From the NCBI GenBank assembly GCA_002404465.1, contig DHJT01000028.1, positions 19,815 to 83,814 of the forward strand: a stretch of DNA of 64,000 nucleotides, in the 5' to 3' direction. Shown one piece after another: positions 10,786 to 20,715 of the stretch. Below the pieces are notes generated by a model that saw only the letters and a list, made by a program, of their open reading frames with translations, did no database searches and was not told the origin of the DNA. A program made the position numbers and the translations under genes. Positions within the stretch are counted from its first letter, which is position 1. Every line of letters begins with the position of its first letter. Source of the stretch: Sutterella sp. UBA4713 (GTDB lineage: Bacteria > Pseudomonadota > Gammaproteobacteria > Burkholderiales > Burkholderiaceae_F).

Positions 10786-11448
10786 ATGCGCATAACAGTC
10801 CTTTTTTTATTGATTGTATTCGGTGGGCTCATCGGTTACGGGATTGATTGTTGTCAGCAGAAGTCTCGCGAAACGGATATAGCAACACGGACAGTCCCCC
10901 TGAATGTGACGGTTTTGACGAAAAAGGGGGCAGGATCAACGGAAGAAACAACCGAGGGACAGCCCCTTGAAATTGAAGAAAACGAAAAAAAATGTTTTGT
11001 GCTTGGCCCTGTTCCGCAAGGAGTCACCAAGCGCATTGCCGAGAGTTTACGGCGCAGTGGGCTTGAAAAAGATATGGTGATTTGCGACCGGTTTTTACCG
11101 GAGCGATTTGTTGTGTTTTTAGGTCCTTTGGAAAACAAAACTGCGCTTCGAGCCTTTGCTAAACAACTTAGACAACAGGGCTATAAAAACATACGACCTA
11201 CCGAGCGCGGGGCTTTGGCTCCTGGTCTTGAGATTGCTGAGTTTGAGACCGAATATCAAGCCGTAGCATACATTGAATCGGGAAAAGCGCCGGGAATATC
11301 CGGGATTCGTGTTATTAAGCGTCTTGGCGAACCTTCCGGTCAGGTGGACATAGTTTTTCAAGAGCTTGATTCGTTCGAAGCAAAAAAAGTGCTTGCTCTG
11401 ACCGGGCGTTTTTCTGGAATGAAAATCAAGGAGTGCTCGAAAAATTAA
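10786..11448 (+). CDS. Membrane-anchored SPOR-like protein
   Basis: A 220-residue protein with one N-terminal membrane segment (VLFLLIVFGGLIGYGI), a charged linker and a C-terminal region with the strand-helix pattern of a SPOR domain (CFVLGPVPQGVTKRIAESL and VVFLGPLENKTALRAFAKQL). SPOR domains bind denuded peptidoglycan, often at the septum. SPOR proteins regularly follow coaX in Burkholderiales, which supports the call. I placed the start at ATG 10786; a TTG at 10765 overlapping coaX is possible. It converges on the HIT gene, the two stop codons sharing TTAA at 11445-11448. Confidence 0.7.
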   Translation: MRITVLFLLIVFGGLIGYGIDCCQQKSRETDIATRTVPLNVTVLTKKGAGSTEETTEGQPLEIEENEKKCFVLGPVPQGVTKRIAESLRRSGLEKDMVICDRFLPERFVVFLGPLENKTALRAFAKQLRQQGYKNIRPTERGALAPGLEIAEFETEYQAVAYIESGKAPGISGIRVIKRLGEPSGQVDIVFQELDSFEAKKVLALTGRFSGMKIKECSKN

Positions 11449-11885
11449 TCGAGAAACTCCTGCGAAAGAATGCTCGGAAGTCGGCGCACAAAGTCACAAG
11501 CAGTCATTTTTCGTGTTTTAAGAACGGCCTCTGAAGTTTGACGCTGTTTAATGCCCCAGGTTGATTCCGGAAAGTAGGCATCGTCTGTAAATCGAGCAAT
11601 GATATGCCAATGTACATGTGGGACCATCGTTCCGAACTCAGCGAGATTGATTTTGTCAGGATGCAGCAGACGGCGCATCGCAGATTCGATACAAAACACA
11701 ACACGCATGACATGGAGGCGTTCTGCCTCTGATAGATCTGTCATTTCTTTGACATGGCGCGTCAAGATGACACGAACAAAACCGGGAAGTTCCTCAGTTG
11801 AGGCATCGATGACATAAACAAGCGAATCACGCCAGAGTTCTTTCGGGTGATGAGGAACGCATAACGGGCAGGTAAAAGAAGACAT
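11445..11885 (-). CDS. HIT family protein
   Basis: A histidine-triad nucleotide-binding protein of 146 residues; the family hydrolyses or transfers nucleoside monophosphates from small nucleotide conjugates. The triad is PHVHWHIIAR (about residues 89-98), with an upstream RHVKEMTDLSEAE segment typical of the family. CPLC near the N-terminus may bind zinc. It starts downstream of the terminator of the large oxidoreductase gene and is probably expressed from its own promoter. The substrate cannot be deduced. Confidence 0.88.
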   Translation of the reverse strand: MSSFTCPLCVPHHPKELWRDSLVYVIDASTEELPGFVRVILTRHVKEMTDLSEAERLHVMRVVFCIESAMRRLLHPDKINLAEFGTMVPHVHWHIIARFTDDAYFPESTWGIKQRQTSEAVLKTRKMTACDFVRRLPSILSQEFLD

Positions 11886-11903
11886 CGGAGTGAAAAAGAA
11901 GGA

Positions 11904-11925
11904 GGGGACGACTGGCGGCGTCCCC
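11904..11925 (-). terminator. Intrinsic terminator after the giant oxidoreductase gene
   Basis: Read on the minus strand, GGGGACG and CGTCCCC form a perfect 7-base stem with an 8-base loop, followed by TCCTTCTTTTT. It lies 13 bases past the stop codon of the minus-strand oxidoreductase gene and ahead of the HIT gene. Confidence 0.75.
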
Positions 11926-11937
11926 GTTTATTAAGAG

Positions 11938-14900
11938 TTAAACCAAGACACTTTCAATCCCGTCTTTTTTAACGCGATCAATGAAGTTTTTCAGCCACGC
12001 ATCGCTGAGTTTTAAGCGGGCTAATTCGACGATGAGGAATTCAGCCGAAGTCTTTGTCGATTGCGAGTAGCGGCTGATGCCTTGGAAGCAACCCGGACAT
12101 GTCGTCAGAATTCGAACATGGCCATCAAAGCTGTCCTTCGTTAATTCCGAACGAGCCTTTAGGATGCTTTCCTCTTTTCGGAATCGAACCTGTGTTGCAA
12201 TGTCCGGACGACCGACGGCAAATGTTCCGGACTCGCCGCAACAGTAATCGGTTTGGAGAACGCGGCTTGCATCCTTCGGATGCACGAGCTTATTGACAAC
12301 GTCAGTACCTTTTACGGAAATAAACGGTGTATGACAGGGATCGTGATACAGATACCGCATTTTATCTTTCCCTTGAACGGCAAAGCCTTTTTCAGCTAAA
12401 TACTGATGGATGTCGATAAGACGGCATCCGGGAAAAATTTTCTCAAAGTGGTATTCCTTTAGCTGTTTTAAGCAGGTTCCGCAACTAACAACAACTGTTT
12501 TTATATCTAAGTAATTGAGTGTATTAGCTACACGATGGAAAAGTACACGATTTTCCATAGCGATTTTTTCAGCAAGCGACCCTTGTCCGTTTCCTTTTTG
12601 CGGATAGCCGCAACACATGTAACGCGGAGGCAAGACGGTTTGAACCCCGCTTTCGAAAAGCAAAGCTAATGAAGCAATACCGATTTCCGGAAACAGTCGG
12701 TCATTACCGCATCCCGGGAAATACAGGACAGCTTCGTTATCTCGCGCGTCTGGTTTACGGATAATCGGAACACGCGTCGAATCTGTCAGACCCAAGGCCG
12801 TCCGTAACGTTTGTGTCATGCGCGGCTTCGGGAGCTTGCGGTTTACAAGTGTGATGACTTGTTCGACAAAGGGTTGCTCGCCGGTTGTGTTCGGCGGTCG
12901 TTTCAGTCCGGGTTCAATGGCAAAGTGTAGCAAACGATTCGCATTTCTCTGTGCATTAAAGCCGAATTGAACCAACGTTTTTCTGGCGACTTCTATGGCA
13001 GTCGGGTTTTGTAGATTTAAAAATGCCATACCTGCGGCTTTTGCCGGCTGCAGGTGTTTTAATCCGGAGTCATGCAACAAATCACGCATGAGAATCGTGA
13101 CATTGCCGAAATTAATCTTGACCGGACAGACTGGGCGACATTTCATGCAAAGCGTGCAGTGATCGGAAAGATCTTCGATGGATTCAAGATGGCGCTTGCT
13201 AAGGCCTCGTCGTGTCTGCTCCTCATAAAGGAAGGCCTCAATTAGAAGCGAGGTTGCGAGAATCTTATTTCGCGGAGAGTACAGTAGGTTGGCTCTTGGA
13301 ACATGAGTCGTGCAGCGGGGCTTACATTTCCCGCAACGCAGGCAGTTTTTAATTGAGTCGCTAATGGCTTTAATTTGTGTTTGCTGCATGATGAGCGACT
13401 CGGCACCGAGTAGGTTAAAGCTCGGGGTGTAGGCGCTTTCCAACCCGCCCTCTTTGCGAAGCTTCCCTGCGTTGAAATGGCGCTGTGGGTCGACGCGATC
13501 CAAATATGCATAAAAGGGTTTTAAATCTTTTTCGTCGACAAAAGCAATCTTCGTTAGTCCGATGCCGTGTTCGCCGGTGATGGAACCACCGAGTTTTTTG
13601 GCAGCGTCCATAACGAGCGAAATGGCTTTTTCGCCCAGTTGCATCATTGCGTAGTTATCTGAGTTGAGCGGGACGTTTGTATGAACGTTTCCGTCGCCGG
13701 CATGCATGTGCAGAGCAATAAAGACGCGTCCATGCAAAACCTTATCGTGGATAGCATCAATGGCAGCGAGAATGCCTTCAAAGATGTTGGGCGGGAAAAT
13801 CTTGGCTAGAGGATCTCTGACTTCCGTGTGCCACGAAATGCGCAAAACACGGTCATACACCACGTCAAAAAGCGTGGCATTCTCGCCGTAGGTCTTTGGA
13901 AGTGCTCCCGAGAACGTCAAGCCGAGCGATTTAAGATCGATTAATGCTTGTTTCAAAGGCGAGTCTAGTCTTTCCAGGATATATGTCCAACGCTTCTTTA
14001 CACGAGCCAACAAATCTAGGGCATCGGGAATTGCGTTTTGCAGAAGTTCAGCCTGGGAAAGGTCGGAATCTACTTTTTCGAGCAATGCTCGGGTTTTTAA
14101 AGCCGCTGTTACGGCGTCGACCATCTCGAGCTTATTTTTCACGGAGCATTCAATATTGAAACGCTCGCAGATAATGGTGTAATCACCTATTTTTTCTAAA
14201 GGAATGACAACGTCTTCATTGAGTTTGAATGCATTCGTATGGGCACTGATAGCGGCAGTGCGGCTACGTTCATGCCAGAACTGAAAGCGTTTTTCTGGTG
14301 TCGAGGCAATGTATCCTTCACCGTTATGTTTCTGACATAGTTCAACAACTTTTTGGCAGATAGCATCCAAAGCAGCTTCATCATCCCCGACGATGTCGCC
14401 GACAAGAACCATCTTCGGGAATTCTCGGCGTTGTGTTTTCGGAGGATAACCGACGGCATGCAGATACCGATCATCCATATGTTCCAAACCGGCAAGCATG
14501 CAACCGTTCGGATGCGGATCGAGCATCTGCGTGATTCCGACAATCGCAGGGCCTGCTTCACTGGCTGCACCAAAAAATTCCAAACAGAGCGTGCGTCCAA
14601 GTTTAGGGAGGCGGTGTAAAACCCAGGTAGCCGACGTAATCAAACCGTCGCATCCTTCCTTTTGAACACCGGGAAGTCCGCCGAGAAATTTATTGGAGAC
14701 GTCTTTACCCAGACCCGGTTTTCTAAAGGTCGTTCCCGGTATGGTTAATAATTCTTTTTTCAGAACAGCGGCCTTGCTCGGATCGGGTTCTGTCCCGTCT
14801 CGCGTTGTAATTTCCCACGTGACAGTCTTTTGTTTATGGATTTTGTCTAAGTTGTGGTTCAGGCGGACTACGTCGACCCAATTGCCATCTGGGTTGACCA

Positions 14901-15849
14901 TGCGATAGCTGGCCAGGTTGTCAACAGCCGTACCCCACAGACAGGCTTTTTTTCCTCCAGAGTTCTCGCTGATATTGCCGCCGATTGTCGAACTGTCGGC
15001 ACTGGCCGGATCAACGGAGAACACCAGGCCGGCAGCATCGGCAGCTTGCATAACGCGTCGCGTAATCGCGCCGCATCCCGTACAGATGACGGAGGTTTTG
15101 TCAGTGCGGCCCGGTAGCGTTTGTTCGAAGACAGGGCCGACGGAATCAAGTTTTTCTGTGTTGATTACGGCACTTAAGGCGCTCATTGGCACAGCACCAC
15201 CTGTGTATCCTGTGCCACCGCCGCGCGGAATAATAACCAAGCCCAAATCGATGCAAGAACGCACCAGAGAAGGTAACTCTGATTCACTATCGGGAGTTAA
15301 CACCACAAATGGATATTCGATGCGCCAATCCGTTGCATCCGTGACGTGAGAAACGCGTGTAAAAGGATCAAAACGAATGTTATCTTTGTGTGTATGACGC
15401 TTCAGGGACCGAAGAACTTTTGAACGCAGTTTGGCAATGTCTGCAAAACTTCTCTCAAATCGATCGACGGCAAAAGAGGCATTTTCAATGAGTTTTCCGA
15501 CATCACTGTCGGCGGTTCTGTCTTCCTTGCGTCGTTTGTTCATTTCCGCCAGGCGATGACGCAAAGCCTCAATCAGAAGACGGCGCCTTTTTTTGTCGGC
15601 GAGTAGGTCGTCTTGCAGGTACGGATTCCGTTGAACAACCCAAATATCGCCCAGAACCTCAAAGAGCATACGGGCCGATTGCCCGGTTCTTGATAAGGAA
15701 CGCAGACTTTTAAGAAGAGACCAACTGTCCTCTCCGAGCAGTCGAATCACAATTTCTTTGTCGGAAAAGGATGTGTAGTTGTAAGGAATTTCGCGAACAC
15801 GAGCCGCAGTCGTCGAAACGGTATCCTCTTGTTGGTTCTGAGTGGTCAT
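11938..15849 (-). CDS. DUF3683-type FAD-linked oxidase / Fe-S / CCG-domain oxidoreductase
   Basis: A 1303-residue fusion resembling D-lactate or glycolate dehydrogenases. In order: an N-terminal basic, helical DUF3683-like region (about 1-140); an FAD-binding PCMH domain with [16 protein letters not shown] and [10 protein letters not shown] (about 170-400); an FAD-linked oxidase C-terminal domain with [12 protein letters not shown] and [10 protein letters not shown] (to about 790); two 4Fe-4S motifs ([11 protein letters not shown] and [11 protein letters not shown], about 840-930); and two CCG-type domains ([10 protein letters not shown] and CCGESG, about 1050-1260). It thus combines the parts of GlcD/GlcF or Dld/LldE in one chain and probably oxidises a 2-hydroxy acid, passing electrons to the quinone pool. 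The substrate is unknown. A terminator follows. Confidence 0.88.
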   Translation of the reverse strand: MTTQNQQEDTVSTTAARVREIPYNYTSFSDKEIVIRLLGEDSWSLLKSLRSLSRTGQSARMLFEVLGDIWVVQRNPYLQDDLLADKKRRRLLIEALRHRLAEMNKRRKEDRTADSDVGKLIENASFAVDRFERSFADIAKLRSKVLRSLKRHTHKDNIRFDPFTRVSHVTDATDWRIEYPFVVLTPDSESELPSLVRSCIDLGLVIIPRGGGTGYTGGAVPMSALSAVINTEKLDSVGPVFEQTLPGRTDKTSVICTGCGAITRRVMQAADAAGLVFSVDPASADSSTIGGNISENSGGKKACLWGTAVDNLASYRMVNPDGNWVDVVRLNHNLDKIHKQKTVTWEITTRDGTEPDPSKAAVLKKELLTIPGTTFRKPGLGKDVSNKFLGGLPGVQKEGCDGLITSATWVLHRLPKLGRTLCLEFFGAASEAGPAIVGITQMLDPHPNGCMLAGLEHMDDRYLHAVGYPPKTQRREFPKMVLVGDIVGDDEAALDAICQKVVELCQKHNGEGYIASTPEKRFQFWHERSRTAAISAHTNAFKLNEDVVIPLEKIGDYTIICERFNIECSVKNKLEMVDAVTAALKTRALLEKVDSDLSQAELLQNAIPDALDLLARVKKRWTYILERLDSPLKQALIDLKSLGLTFSGALPKTYGENATLFDVVYDRVLRISWHTEVRDPLAKIFPPNIFEGILAAIDAIHDKVLHGRVFIALHMHAGDGNVHTNVPLNSDNYAMMQLGEKAISLVMDAAKKLGGSITGEHGIGLTKIAFVDEKDLKPFYAYLDRVDPQRHFNAGKLRKEGGLESAYTPSFNLLGAESLIMQQTQIKAISDSIKNCLRCGKCKPRCTTHVPRANLLYSPRNKILATSLLIEAFLYEEQTRRGLSKRHLESIEDLSDHCTLCMKCRPVCPVKINFGNVTILMRDLLHDSGLKHLQPAKAAGMAFLNLQNPTAIEVARKTLVQFGFNAQRNANRLLHFAIEPGLKRPPNTTGEQPFVEQVITLVNRKLPKPRMTQTLRTALGLTDSTRVPIIRKPDARDNEAVLYFPGCGNDRLFPEIGIASLALLFESGVQTVLPPRYMCCGYPQKGNGQGSLAEKIAMENRVLFHRVANTLNYLDIKTVVVSCGTCLKQLKEYHFEKIFPGCRLIDIHQYLAEKGFAVQGKDKMRYLYHDPCHTPFISVKGTDVVNKLVHPKDASRVLQTDYCCGESGTFAVGRPDIATQVRFRKEESILKARSELTKDSFDGHVRILTTCPGCFQGISRYSQSTKTSAEFLIVELARLKLSDAWLKNFIDRVKKDGIESVLV

Positions 15850-15903
15850 AAGTGCAAAGTGTACAAAAAGGTCAAACTAAGGCCGAAACGCCCATTGTAC
15901 CGT

Positions 15904-16161
15904 CTAGTTCGAATTGTTGCGGATAAGACGTTGTTGCCCAGAAAAAGGTCTTTCAAACAAGCGGAAAAGTCCCGAGTCGTCATCGAAAATGTCGTACGTC
16001 CATTTCACATTGCCACGAAGGTCTTCGAGCCAGGCCCGAATCGGGATGTCTAACTCGTCAATGTTGGCATTAAGATAGCTCTCAGCCTCATAAGGCGTTG
16101 CGAATGTTTCGACGAAATCTCCGTAATCAAGGACAACCTGAACAACCAAATCCCTGCGCAT
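15904..16161 (-). CDS. Small conserved-looking hypothetical protein
   Basis: An 85-residue acidic protein I do not recognise. It starts MRRDLVVQVVLDYGDFVETFA and has a compact mixed alpha/beta appearance with an aromatic, acidic C-terminal half (KWTYDIFDDDSGLFRLF). No signal peptide or membrane segment is seen. The ATG at 16161 has a good AAGGA seven bases upstream, favouring it over the longer frame from 16212. It is 11 bases after the M20 peptidase gene, so it is likely its operon partner. Confidence 0.6.
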   Translation of the reverse strand: MRRDLVVQVVLDYGDFVETFATPYEAESYLNANIDELDIPIRAWLEDLRGNVKWTYDIFDDDSGLFRLFERPFSGQQRLIRNNSN

Positions 16162-16172
16162 AAGAATTTCCT

Positions 16173-17576
16173 TTATGGCATATCGGTAATAATGCGGGCC
16201 ATAACTCGACACAGGGCTTCGGCATAATCTAGGTGCAGAGCCTCATCGGGCCCGTGGGCGTTTGAATCCGGGCCGAGAACACCCGTTAAAAGAAATTGAG
16301 CGTTCGGACAGGCTGGCTCCAAAATGTCGAAGATTGAAAGCGAGCCGCCTTCGCCTGAGTAAACGGCACTTTGACCGAACACGCTAAGAGCGGCATCTTC
16401 AATGCTTTTGTGTAACCAAGGTTCTTCTTTTGGAGCATCCCATCCGGCAAAAGACGAAATATCCGTCAGTTCCGTTTTAGCGCCGAACGGAGGGTTGGTA
16501 AGAAGGATACGCTCAAGCGCTTGCGCAGCAAGGCAAGCATCGACGTGAGGCGGGAGCCGGAGCGAAAGACGCAGGGCTGTATAGGAACGAAGAACATTGC
16601 CGGCGCAGGAAATATCCGGTAGCCCCTGTGCGCCAGTGACTGTCAGTTGCGGTAGCCAGGTTTGAGCAAGAAGGGACTGTTCCGGATTTTGAAAGCGGAG
16701 AATCGGTGAGTCAATCCAAGGAAAATCCTTCGCAAACGAATCCGAAAGCGCGGCTTTAGCACGAACTTGTTCTATGCGTTCTTGTGGAATTGTCGTGTAA
16801 AAGGCCGGATCACGAATCTTTCCGGTGGCGCTCTCTTCTAAGCGCTCGATAAGATGCCGGGCAATCATGAAAGAGTCGGGAACAATTCCTGAAGCTGTGC
16901 CCGAGTGTACGCCGTGTCGCAACACGCTCACTTTAAGTGTTGCCGTCAAAACCCCGCGAAAGTTTGTTGTGATGCAAAGACGTTTGTAATCAAGACATCC
17001 GGCATCCAGAATCAGCGCCAGACGTACGTCTTTTAACTGCTTAGCAAGAAGCCCAATCCAATACGAAAAGTCCGTAGAGCCGGATTCTTCACAGGTTTCG
17101 AAAATACCGACAAAACGAGGATGCTCAATTCCTCCGGCTTTTAATGCATGTACGAGAGTGACGGCAGAGTAAAAACTGTAACCGTCATCGGCAACTCCGC
17201 GCCCGTATAAAACGGAGCCTTCCTTTTTCGGGCAAAAAGGTGCCCGGCCGTGACTCCATGCACCGCCTTCGGGTTGTTTGTCTAAGTGACCGTAAAAGAG
17301 AACGGCACCGTTTTTTCGACAACCTTGTGAAGCAGGGACTTCAAAGAAAAGAAGCGGCGACTTTCCGGATTCGGTTAGAACGGAACAGTGAATGTCTGGA
17401 ATGAGAAGCTTTCCGAAATTCGCTGCATTATCAATGGCACATCGAAGAAATCCGTGTTTTTCCCAATGGGCGTCGAACATCGGAGAAAGGCTCGGGATGC
17501 GAACGAAGTCTTCAAGTGCCTGTTCGGTTTCGTTTTGCCACAGCGTGTGCAAAACGGAGTCTGTTTTTGAAAACAT
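16173..17576 (-). CDS. M20 family metallopeptidase (dipeptidase-like)
   Basis: A di-zinc peptidase of 467 residues. Metal and catalytic motifs are FYGHLDKQPEG (about 92-102), GRGVADDGYS (the shared aspartate), FETCEESGS (catalytic and metal glutamates) and the late HGPDEALHLDY histidine; a dimerisation domain is inserted in the middle (RHGVHSGTASG). The start at 17576 has AAGG eight bases upstream; a longer frame to 17636 has no such support. It is five bases after rlpA. The M20 family covers dipeptidases and N-acyl amino-acid hydrolases, and the exact substrate is not deducible. Confidence 0.85.
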   Translation of the reverse strand: MFSKTDSVLHTLWQNETEQALEDFVRIPSLSPMFDAHWEKHGFLRCAIDNAANFGKLLIPDIHCSVLTESGKSPLLFFEVPASQGCRKNGAVLFYGHLDKQPEGGAWSHGRAPFCPKKEGSVLYGRGVADDGYSFYSAVTLVHALKAGGIEHPRFVGIFETCEESGSTDFSYWIGLLAKQLKDVRLALILDAGCLDYKRLCITTNFRGVLTATLKVSVLRHGVHSGTASGIVPDSFMIARHLIERLEESATGKIRDPAFYTTIPQERIEQVRAKAALSDSFAKDFPWIDSPILRFQNPEQSLLAQTWLPQLTVTGAQGLPDISCAGNVLRSYTALRLSLRLPPHVDACLAAQALERILLTNPPFGAKTELTDISSFAGWDAPKEEPWLHKSIEDAALSVFGQSAVYSGEGGSLSIFDILEPACPNAQFLLTGVLGPDSNAHGPDEALHLDYAEALCRVMARIITDMP

Positions 17577-17581
17577 AACAA

Positions 17582-18766
17582 TTACCTTTGAATGACAAAC
17601 GAGCGAATTCCCAAAAGGGAGCTGATACGCTCGCAAAGTGTTTGGATCGTATGCCGATTCGAATCGGATCCGATGAGAACGCGATGGAGTTTTTCGTCCG
17701 AGACGACGCGAACGCGGGCTGAAATGTCGTGTTCGGACAGCATCATTTCCGCGTGGGCGGCTGCCTCCTGCGCATTGATTTTATTTGAAAAAGCACCGAT
17801 TTGTACGGACCAAGTTATAGCCGTCGGAGCGGAAGGACCGACATGTTCCGTTTTTTTCTCGCTTTCTCTTAGGATGGCATCGATTGCATCCGACGGTGTC
17901 GGTTCTGCAATTTCTGTTGCATCCTGAACGGAACCGATATCGATGATCGGGCTTTCGTTTGTTTTGGGGACATCGGAGATTTTGGAAGAGTTAATCGGTA
18001 ATTTGCTTTCAGCTGACGGAATCGGACTTAAAAACGGTGCATCTGGAACGCAGGGCGTTGCTGTTGCGATGGAAGAAGGAGTGTCATCGTGCTGTTTAAT
18101 TGCTCCAGTTACGGATTCTTCACGCGATGCCGTTTGTTCGATTTGAGTTTGTTTTTCGATCGGTTCGGTAATGGGTAAGGATGCATTCTGCGGTGTTGTG
18201 CTGTAGTTTCCCTTAGCAATGTCGCGTCGCGTAATGCGCTCGACTTTTACACGCGCAGTTCCTGCTTTGTGGTAACCGAGTTTCACGGCGGCGGCATAAC
18301 TCATGTCGATGATGCGACCTCCGAGGAACGGTCCGCGGTCATTAACGCGAACAATGACGCTTTTTCCGTTACTCAAGTTGGTCACACGGGCGTAACTCGG
18401 AAGTTCCATGGTCGGATGTGCTGCCGTCATAGCGAACATGTCATAGCGTTCACCGATAGCGGTTTTGCGCCCGTGAAACTGTTTTCCGTACCAGCTGGCA
18501 ACCCCCGTTTGTGAAAAAGAACGGTCTCCGGACATCGGGTAGTAACGTTTTCCCATGACTGTGTAAGGACGCGTAGCGGCTTTGTAGGGTTCCTCGACTT
18601 TCAGTGTCGTGTGTTCCTTCGTTGCAAAGGAGTGCAATGCTTCCGGCGGGCCATCGTTATCGTAGAACTTTCCTGCTTTGGATAGGATGGAAGAGCTTGA
18701 ACACCCAACGAATACAAAAGCCAATCCTAGGTAAGAAAAGAAAAGAATCGGGCGAACAAAGAACAT
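17582..18766 (-). CDS. rlpA: Septal ring lytic transglycosylase RlpA with SPOR domain
   Basis: An outer-membrane lipoprotein that cleaves denuded glycan strands at the division site. The chosen start gives a lipoprotein signal with VFVGC (Cys22). The double-psi beta-barrel domain spans about residues 80-185, with GVASWYGKQFHGRKTA and VRVNDRGPF. A low-complexity linker rich in P, T, S and E follows, and a SPOR domain occupies the last 75 residues (WSVQIGAFSNKINA). Total 394 residues. It heads a unit with the M20 peptidase and the 85-residue protein and diverges from gatCAB. Confidence 0.9.
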   Translation of the reverse strand: MFFVRPILFFSYLGLAFVFVGCSSSSILSKAGKFYDNDGPPEALHSFATKEHTTLKVEEPYKAATRPYTVMGKRYYPMSGDRSFSQTGVASWYGKQFHGRKTAIGERYDMFAMTAAHPTMELPSYARVTNLSNGKSVIVRVNDRGPFLGGRIIDMSYAAAVKLGYHKAGTARVKVERITRRDIAKGNYSTTPQNASLPITEPIEKQTQIEQTASREESVTGAIKQHDDTPSSIATATPCVPDAPFLSPIPSAESKLPINSSKISDVPKTNESPIIDIGSVQDATEIAEPTPSDAIDAILRESEKKTEHVGPSAPTAITWSVQIGAFSNKINAQEAAAHAEMMLSEHDISARVRVVSDEKLHRVLIGSDSNRHTIQTLCERISSLLGIRSFVIQR

Positions 18767-18944
18767 GATGAGTTTTTTAGCATGAAAAGGATTTTGCAGT
18801 TTGACAGAAAGGATAGCGCCAATACCGGGAAAAGAGGGCAAATAGACTATGATTGCACTCTTACAATACAGTCGAGTCTGGATAAAAAATCAAGGCTCGC
18901 GAGAGTTTTATTTGTTCATGTTTTCGATTTAGGCAGAGATTGTT

Positions 18945-19232
18945 ATGGCCCTGACTTTAGAAGATGTTCACCGCATAGCTGAATTGGCGCATATTGATAT
19001 CGATCAGGCGCAGGCTGTTCGCATGCAAGGGGAACTCAACGATATTTTTAAGATGATTGAAAGTATTCAGGCGGTTGACACGACGCATGTTGAGCCGATG
19101 ATGCATCCGCACGATGATGTACAGCGGTTGCGCGACGATTGTGTGGTTTTCGGAAACGAGCGAGAAGAAAATATGAAAAACGCTCCCGAAGCCTATAAGG
19201 GACTTTTTTTGGTTCCTCAGGTAATCGAATAG
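18945..19232 (+). CDS. gatC: Asp/Glu-tRNA amidotransferase subunit C
   Basis: GatC is the small subunit that wraps around GatA and stabilises the GatCAB amidotransferase. The 95-residue protein has the family pattern: [18 protein letters not shown] at the start, a middle helix ([16 protein letters not shown]), VEPMMHP and the LVPQVIE end. It is ten bases before gatA in the conserved gatC-gatA-gatB order. Confidence 0.95.
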   Translation: MALTLEDVHRIAELAHIDIDQAQAVRMQGELNDIFKMIESIQAVDTTHVEPMMHPHDDVQRLRDDCVVFGNEREENMKNAPEAYKGLFLVPQVIE

Positions 19233-19242
19233 GGGAGCGGCA

Positions 19243-20697
19243 ATGTCAAATACATTCCATACGGTTGTCGAGCTTTCTAAGGCTTTAGCGACCAAACAAG
19301 TCAGTGCGGTTGAGCTTGCTGAGCAGTATCTTCGACGCATCGATGAGGCACGCGACCTAAATTGTTTTCTTGACGTGCGTCCGGAGGTAACTTTGGCACA
19401 GGCACGTGCCGCCGATAAGCGTATTGCGCAGGGAACGGCCGGTCGACTAACCGGTATTCCGATTGCGCATAAGGATATTTTCGTCACGAAAGAATGGGCA
19501 TCGACTGCCGGTAGCCGCATGCTCAAAGGGTACATGAGTCCTTTTGATGCGGCAGTTGTGCGAAAACTCAAACAGGCGGGCATGGTAACACTGGGCAAAC
19601 TTAACTGTGACGAATTTGCCATGGGCTCTGCCAACGAGAATTCTGCCTACGGTAAGGTTTTTAATCCTTGGGATTCAAATGCTGTCCCCGGTGGTAGTTC
19701 CGGGGGATCGGCCAGTTGTGTCGCGGCCGGGCTTGCCCCGATTGCAACGGCAACCGATACGGGCGGATCGATTCGTGAACCAGCGAGTTTTTGCGGCGTT
19801 ACGGGGGTCAAGCCAACGTACGGCCGTCCGAGTCGTTTGGGCATGATTGCATTCGCATCAAGTTTGGATACGGCAGGCCTTATGGCGCATACGGTCGAAG
19901 ACATTGCCTGGGTTTTAGGCGATATGGTTGGTTTTGAGCCGTGGGATTCAACGAGTGAAGACAGTCCGACCGAAGACTTTGCCCGCGATTTAGATAAGGG
20001 GGTTAAGGGCCTGAAAATCGGCGTTCCTCGTGCGTGGTTTACCGAAAGCCTGGATCCGGAGGTCTCTGAGGCGATTTCCAAAGTCATTGATGAATATCGC
20101 GCTCAAGGGGCTGAGATTGTTGATGTTTCGCTTCCCAATGCAGGGCTCGGTGTTGCTGTTTACTACGTTGTGGCTTGTGCAGAGGCCAGTTCCAATCTAT
20201 CGCGTTTTGACGGCGTACGCTATGGGTATCGTGCCAAGGAGTACGGCGACATTCAGGATATGATTAAACGCAGTCGCAACGAGGGCTTCGGAGCTGAACC
20301 GAAGCGTCGCATTCTGATCGGGACATATGTTCTCTCTCACGGATACTATGACGCTTACTACATCAAGGCGCAAAAAGTCCGTCGCTTAATTGTCAACGAA
20401 TTTACCGAGGCGTTCAAGCACGTCGACGCTATCTTAAGTCCCGTGACGACATCGACTGCATTTGATTTCGGAGCAAAGAGCGATCCGGTTGTTGCCTATA
20501 TGGGCGATTTGTATACGGTTCCGGCCTCCCTGGCCGGTCTCCCTTGCATGAGCATGCCGTGCGGAATTCATTCAAACGGTCGCCCGATCGGGGTGCAGTT
20601 GGCTTGCCAGCGCTTTGGTGAGGCCAAAATGTTGCAAATTGCGAATGCATATCAAAAAGCGACGGATTGGCATATGCGTCATCCGGGGAAGAACTAG
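19243..20697 (+). CDS. gatA: Asp-tRNA(Asn)/Glu-tRNA(Gln) amidotransferase subunit A
   Basis: GatA is the glutaminase subunit, which frees ammonia from glutamine for transfer to mischarged tRNA. It has the amidase-signature triad: Lys in IPIAHKDIF (about residue 78), and the glycine-serine region [15 protein letters not shown] continuing into [14 protein letters not shown] with both catalytic serines. Its length of 484 residues is normal. A GGGGAG Shine-Dalgarno precedes the ATG. Confidence 0.97.
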   Translation: MSNTFHTVVELSKALATKQVSAVELAEQYLRRIDEARDLNCFLDVRPEVTLAQARAADKRIAQGTAGRLTGIPIAHKDIFVTKEWASTAGSRMLKGYMSPFDAAVVRKLKQAGMVTLGKLNCDEFAMGSANENSAYGKVFNPWDSNAVPGGSSGGSASCVAAGLAPIATATDTGGSIREPASFCGVTGVKPTYGRPSRLGMIAFASSLDTAGLMAHTVEDIAWVLGDMVGFEPWDSTSEDSPTEDFARDLDKGVKGLKIGVPRAWFTESLDPEVSEAISKVIDEYRAQGAEIVDVSLPNAGLGVAVYYVVACAEASSNLSRFDGVRYGYRAKEYGDIQDMIKRSRNEGFGAEPKRRILIGTYVLSHGYYDAYYIKAQKVRRLIVNEFTEAFKHVDAILSPVTTSTAFDFGAKSDPVVAYMGDLYTVPASLAGLPCMSMPCGIHSNGRPIGVQLACQRFGEAKMLQIANAYQKATDWHMRHPGKN

Positions 20698-20715
20698 GAT
20701 TGAACGGAGAAGAAA

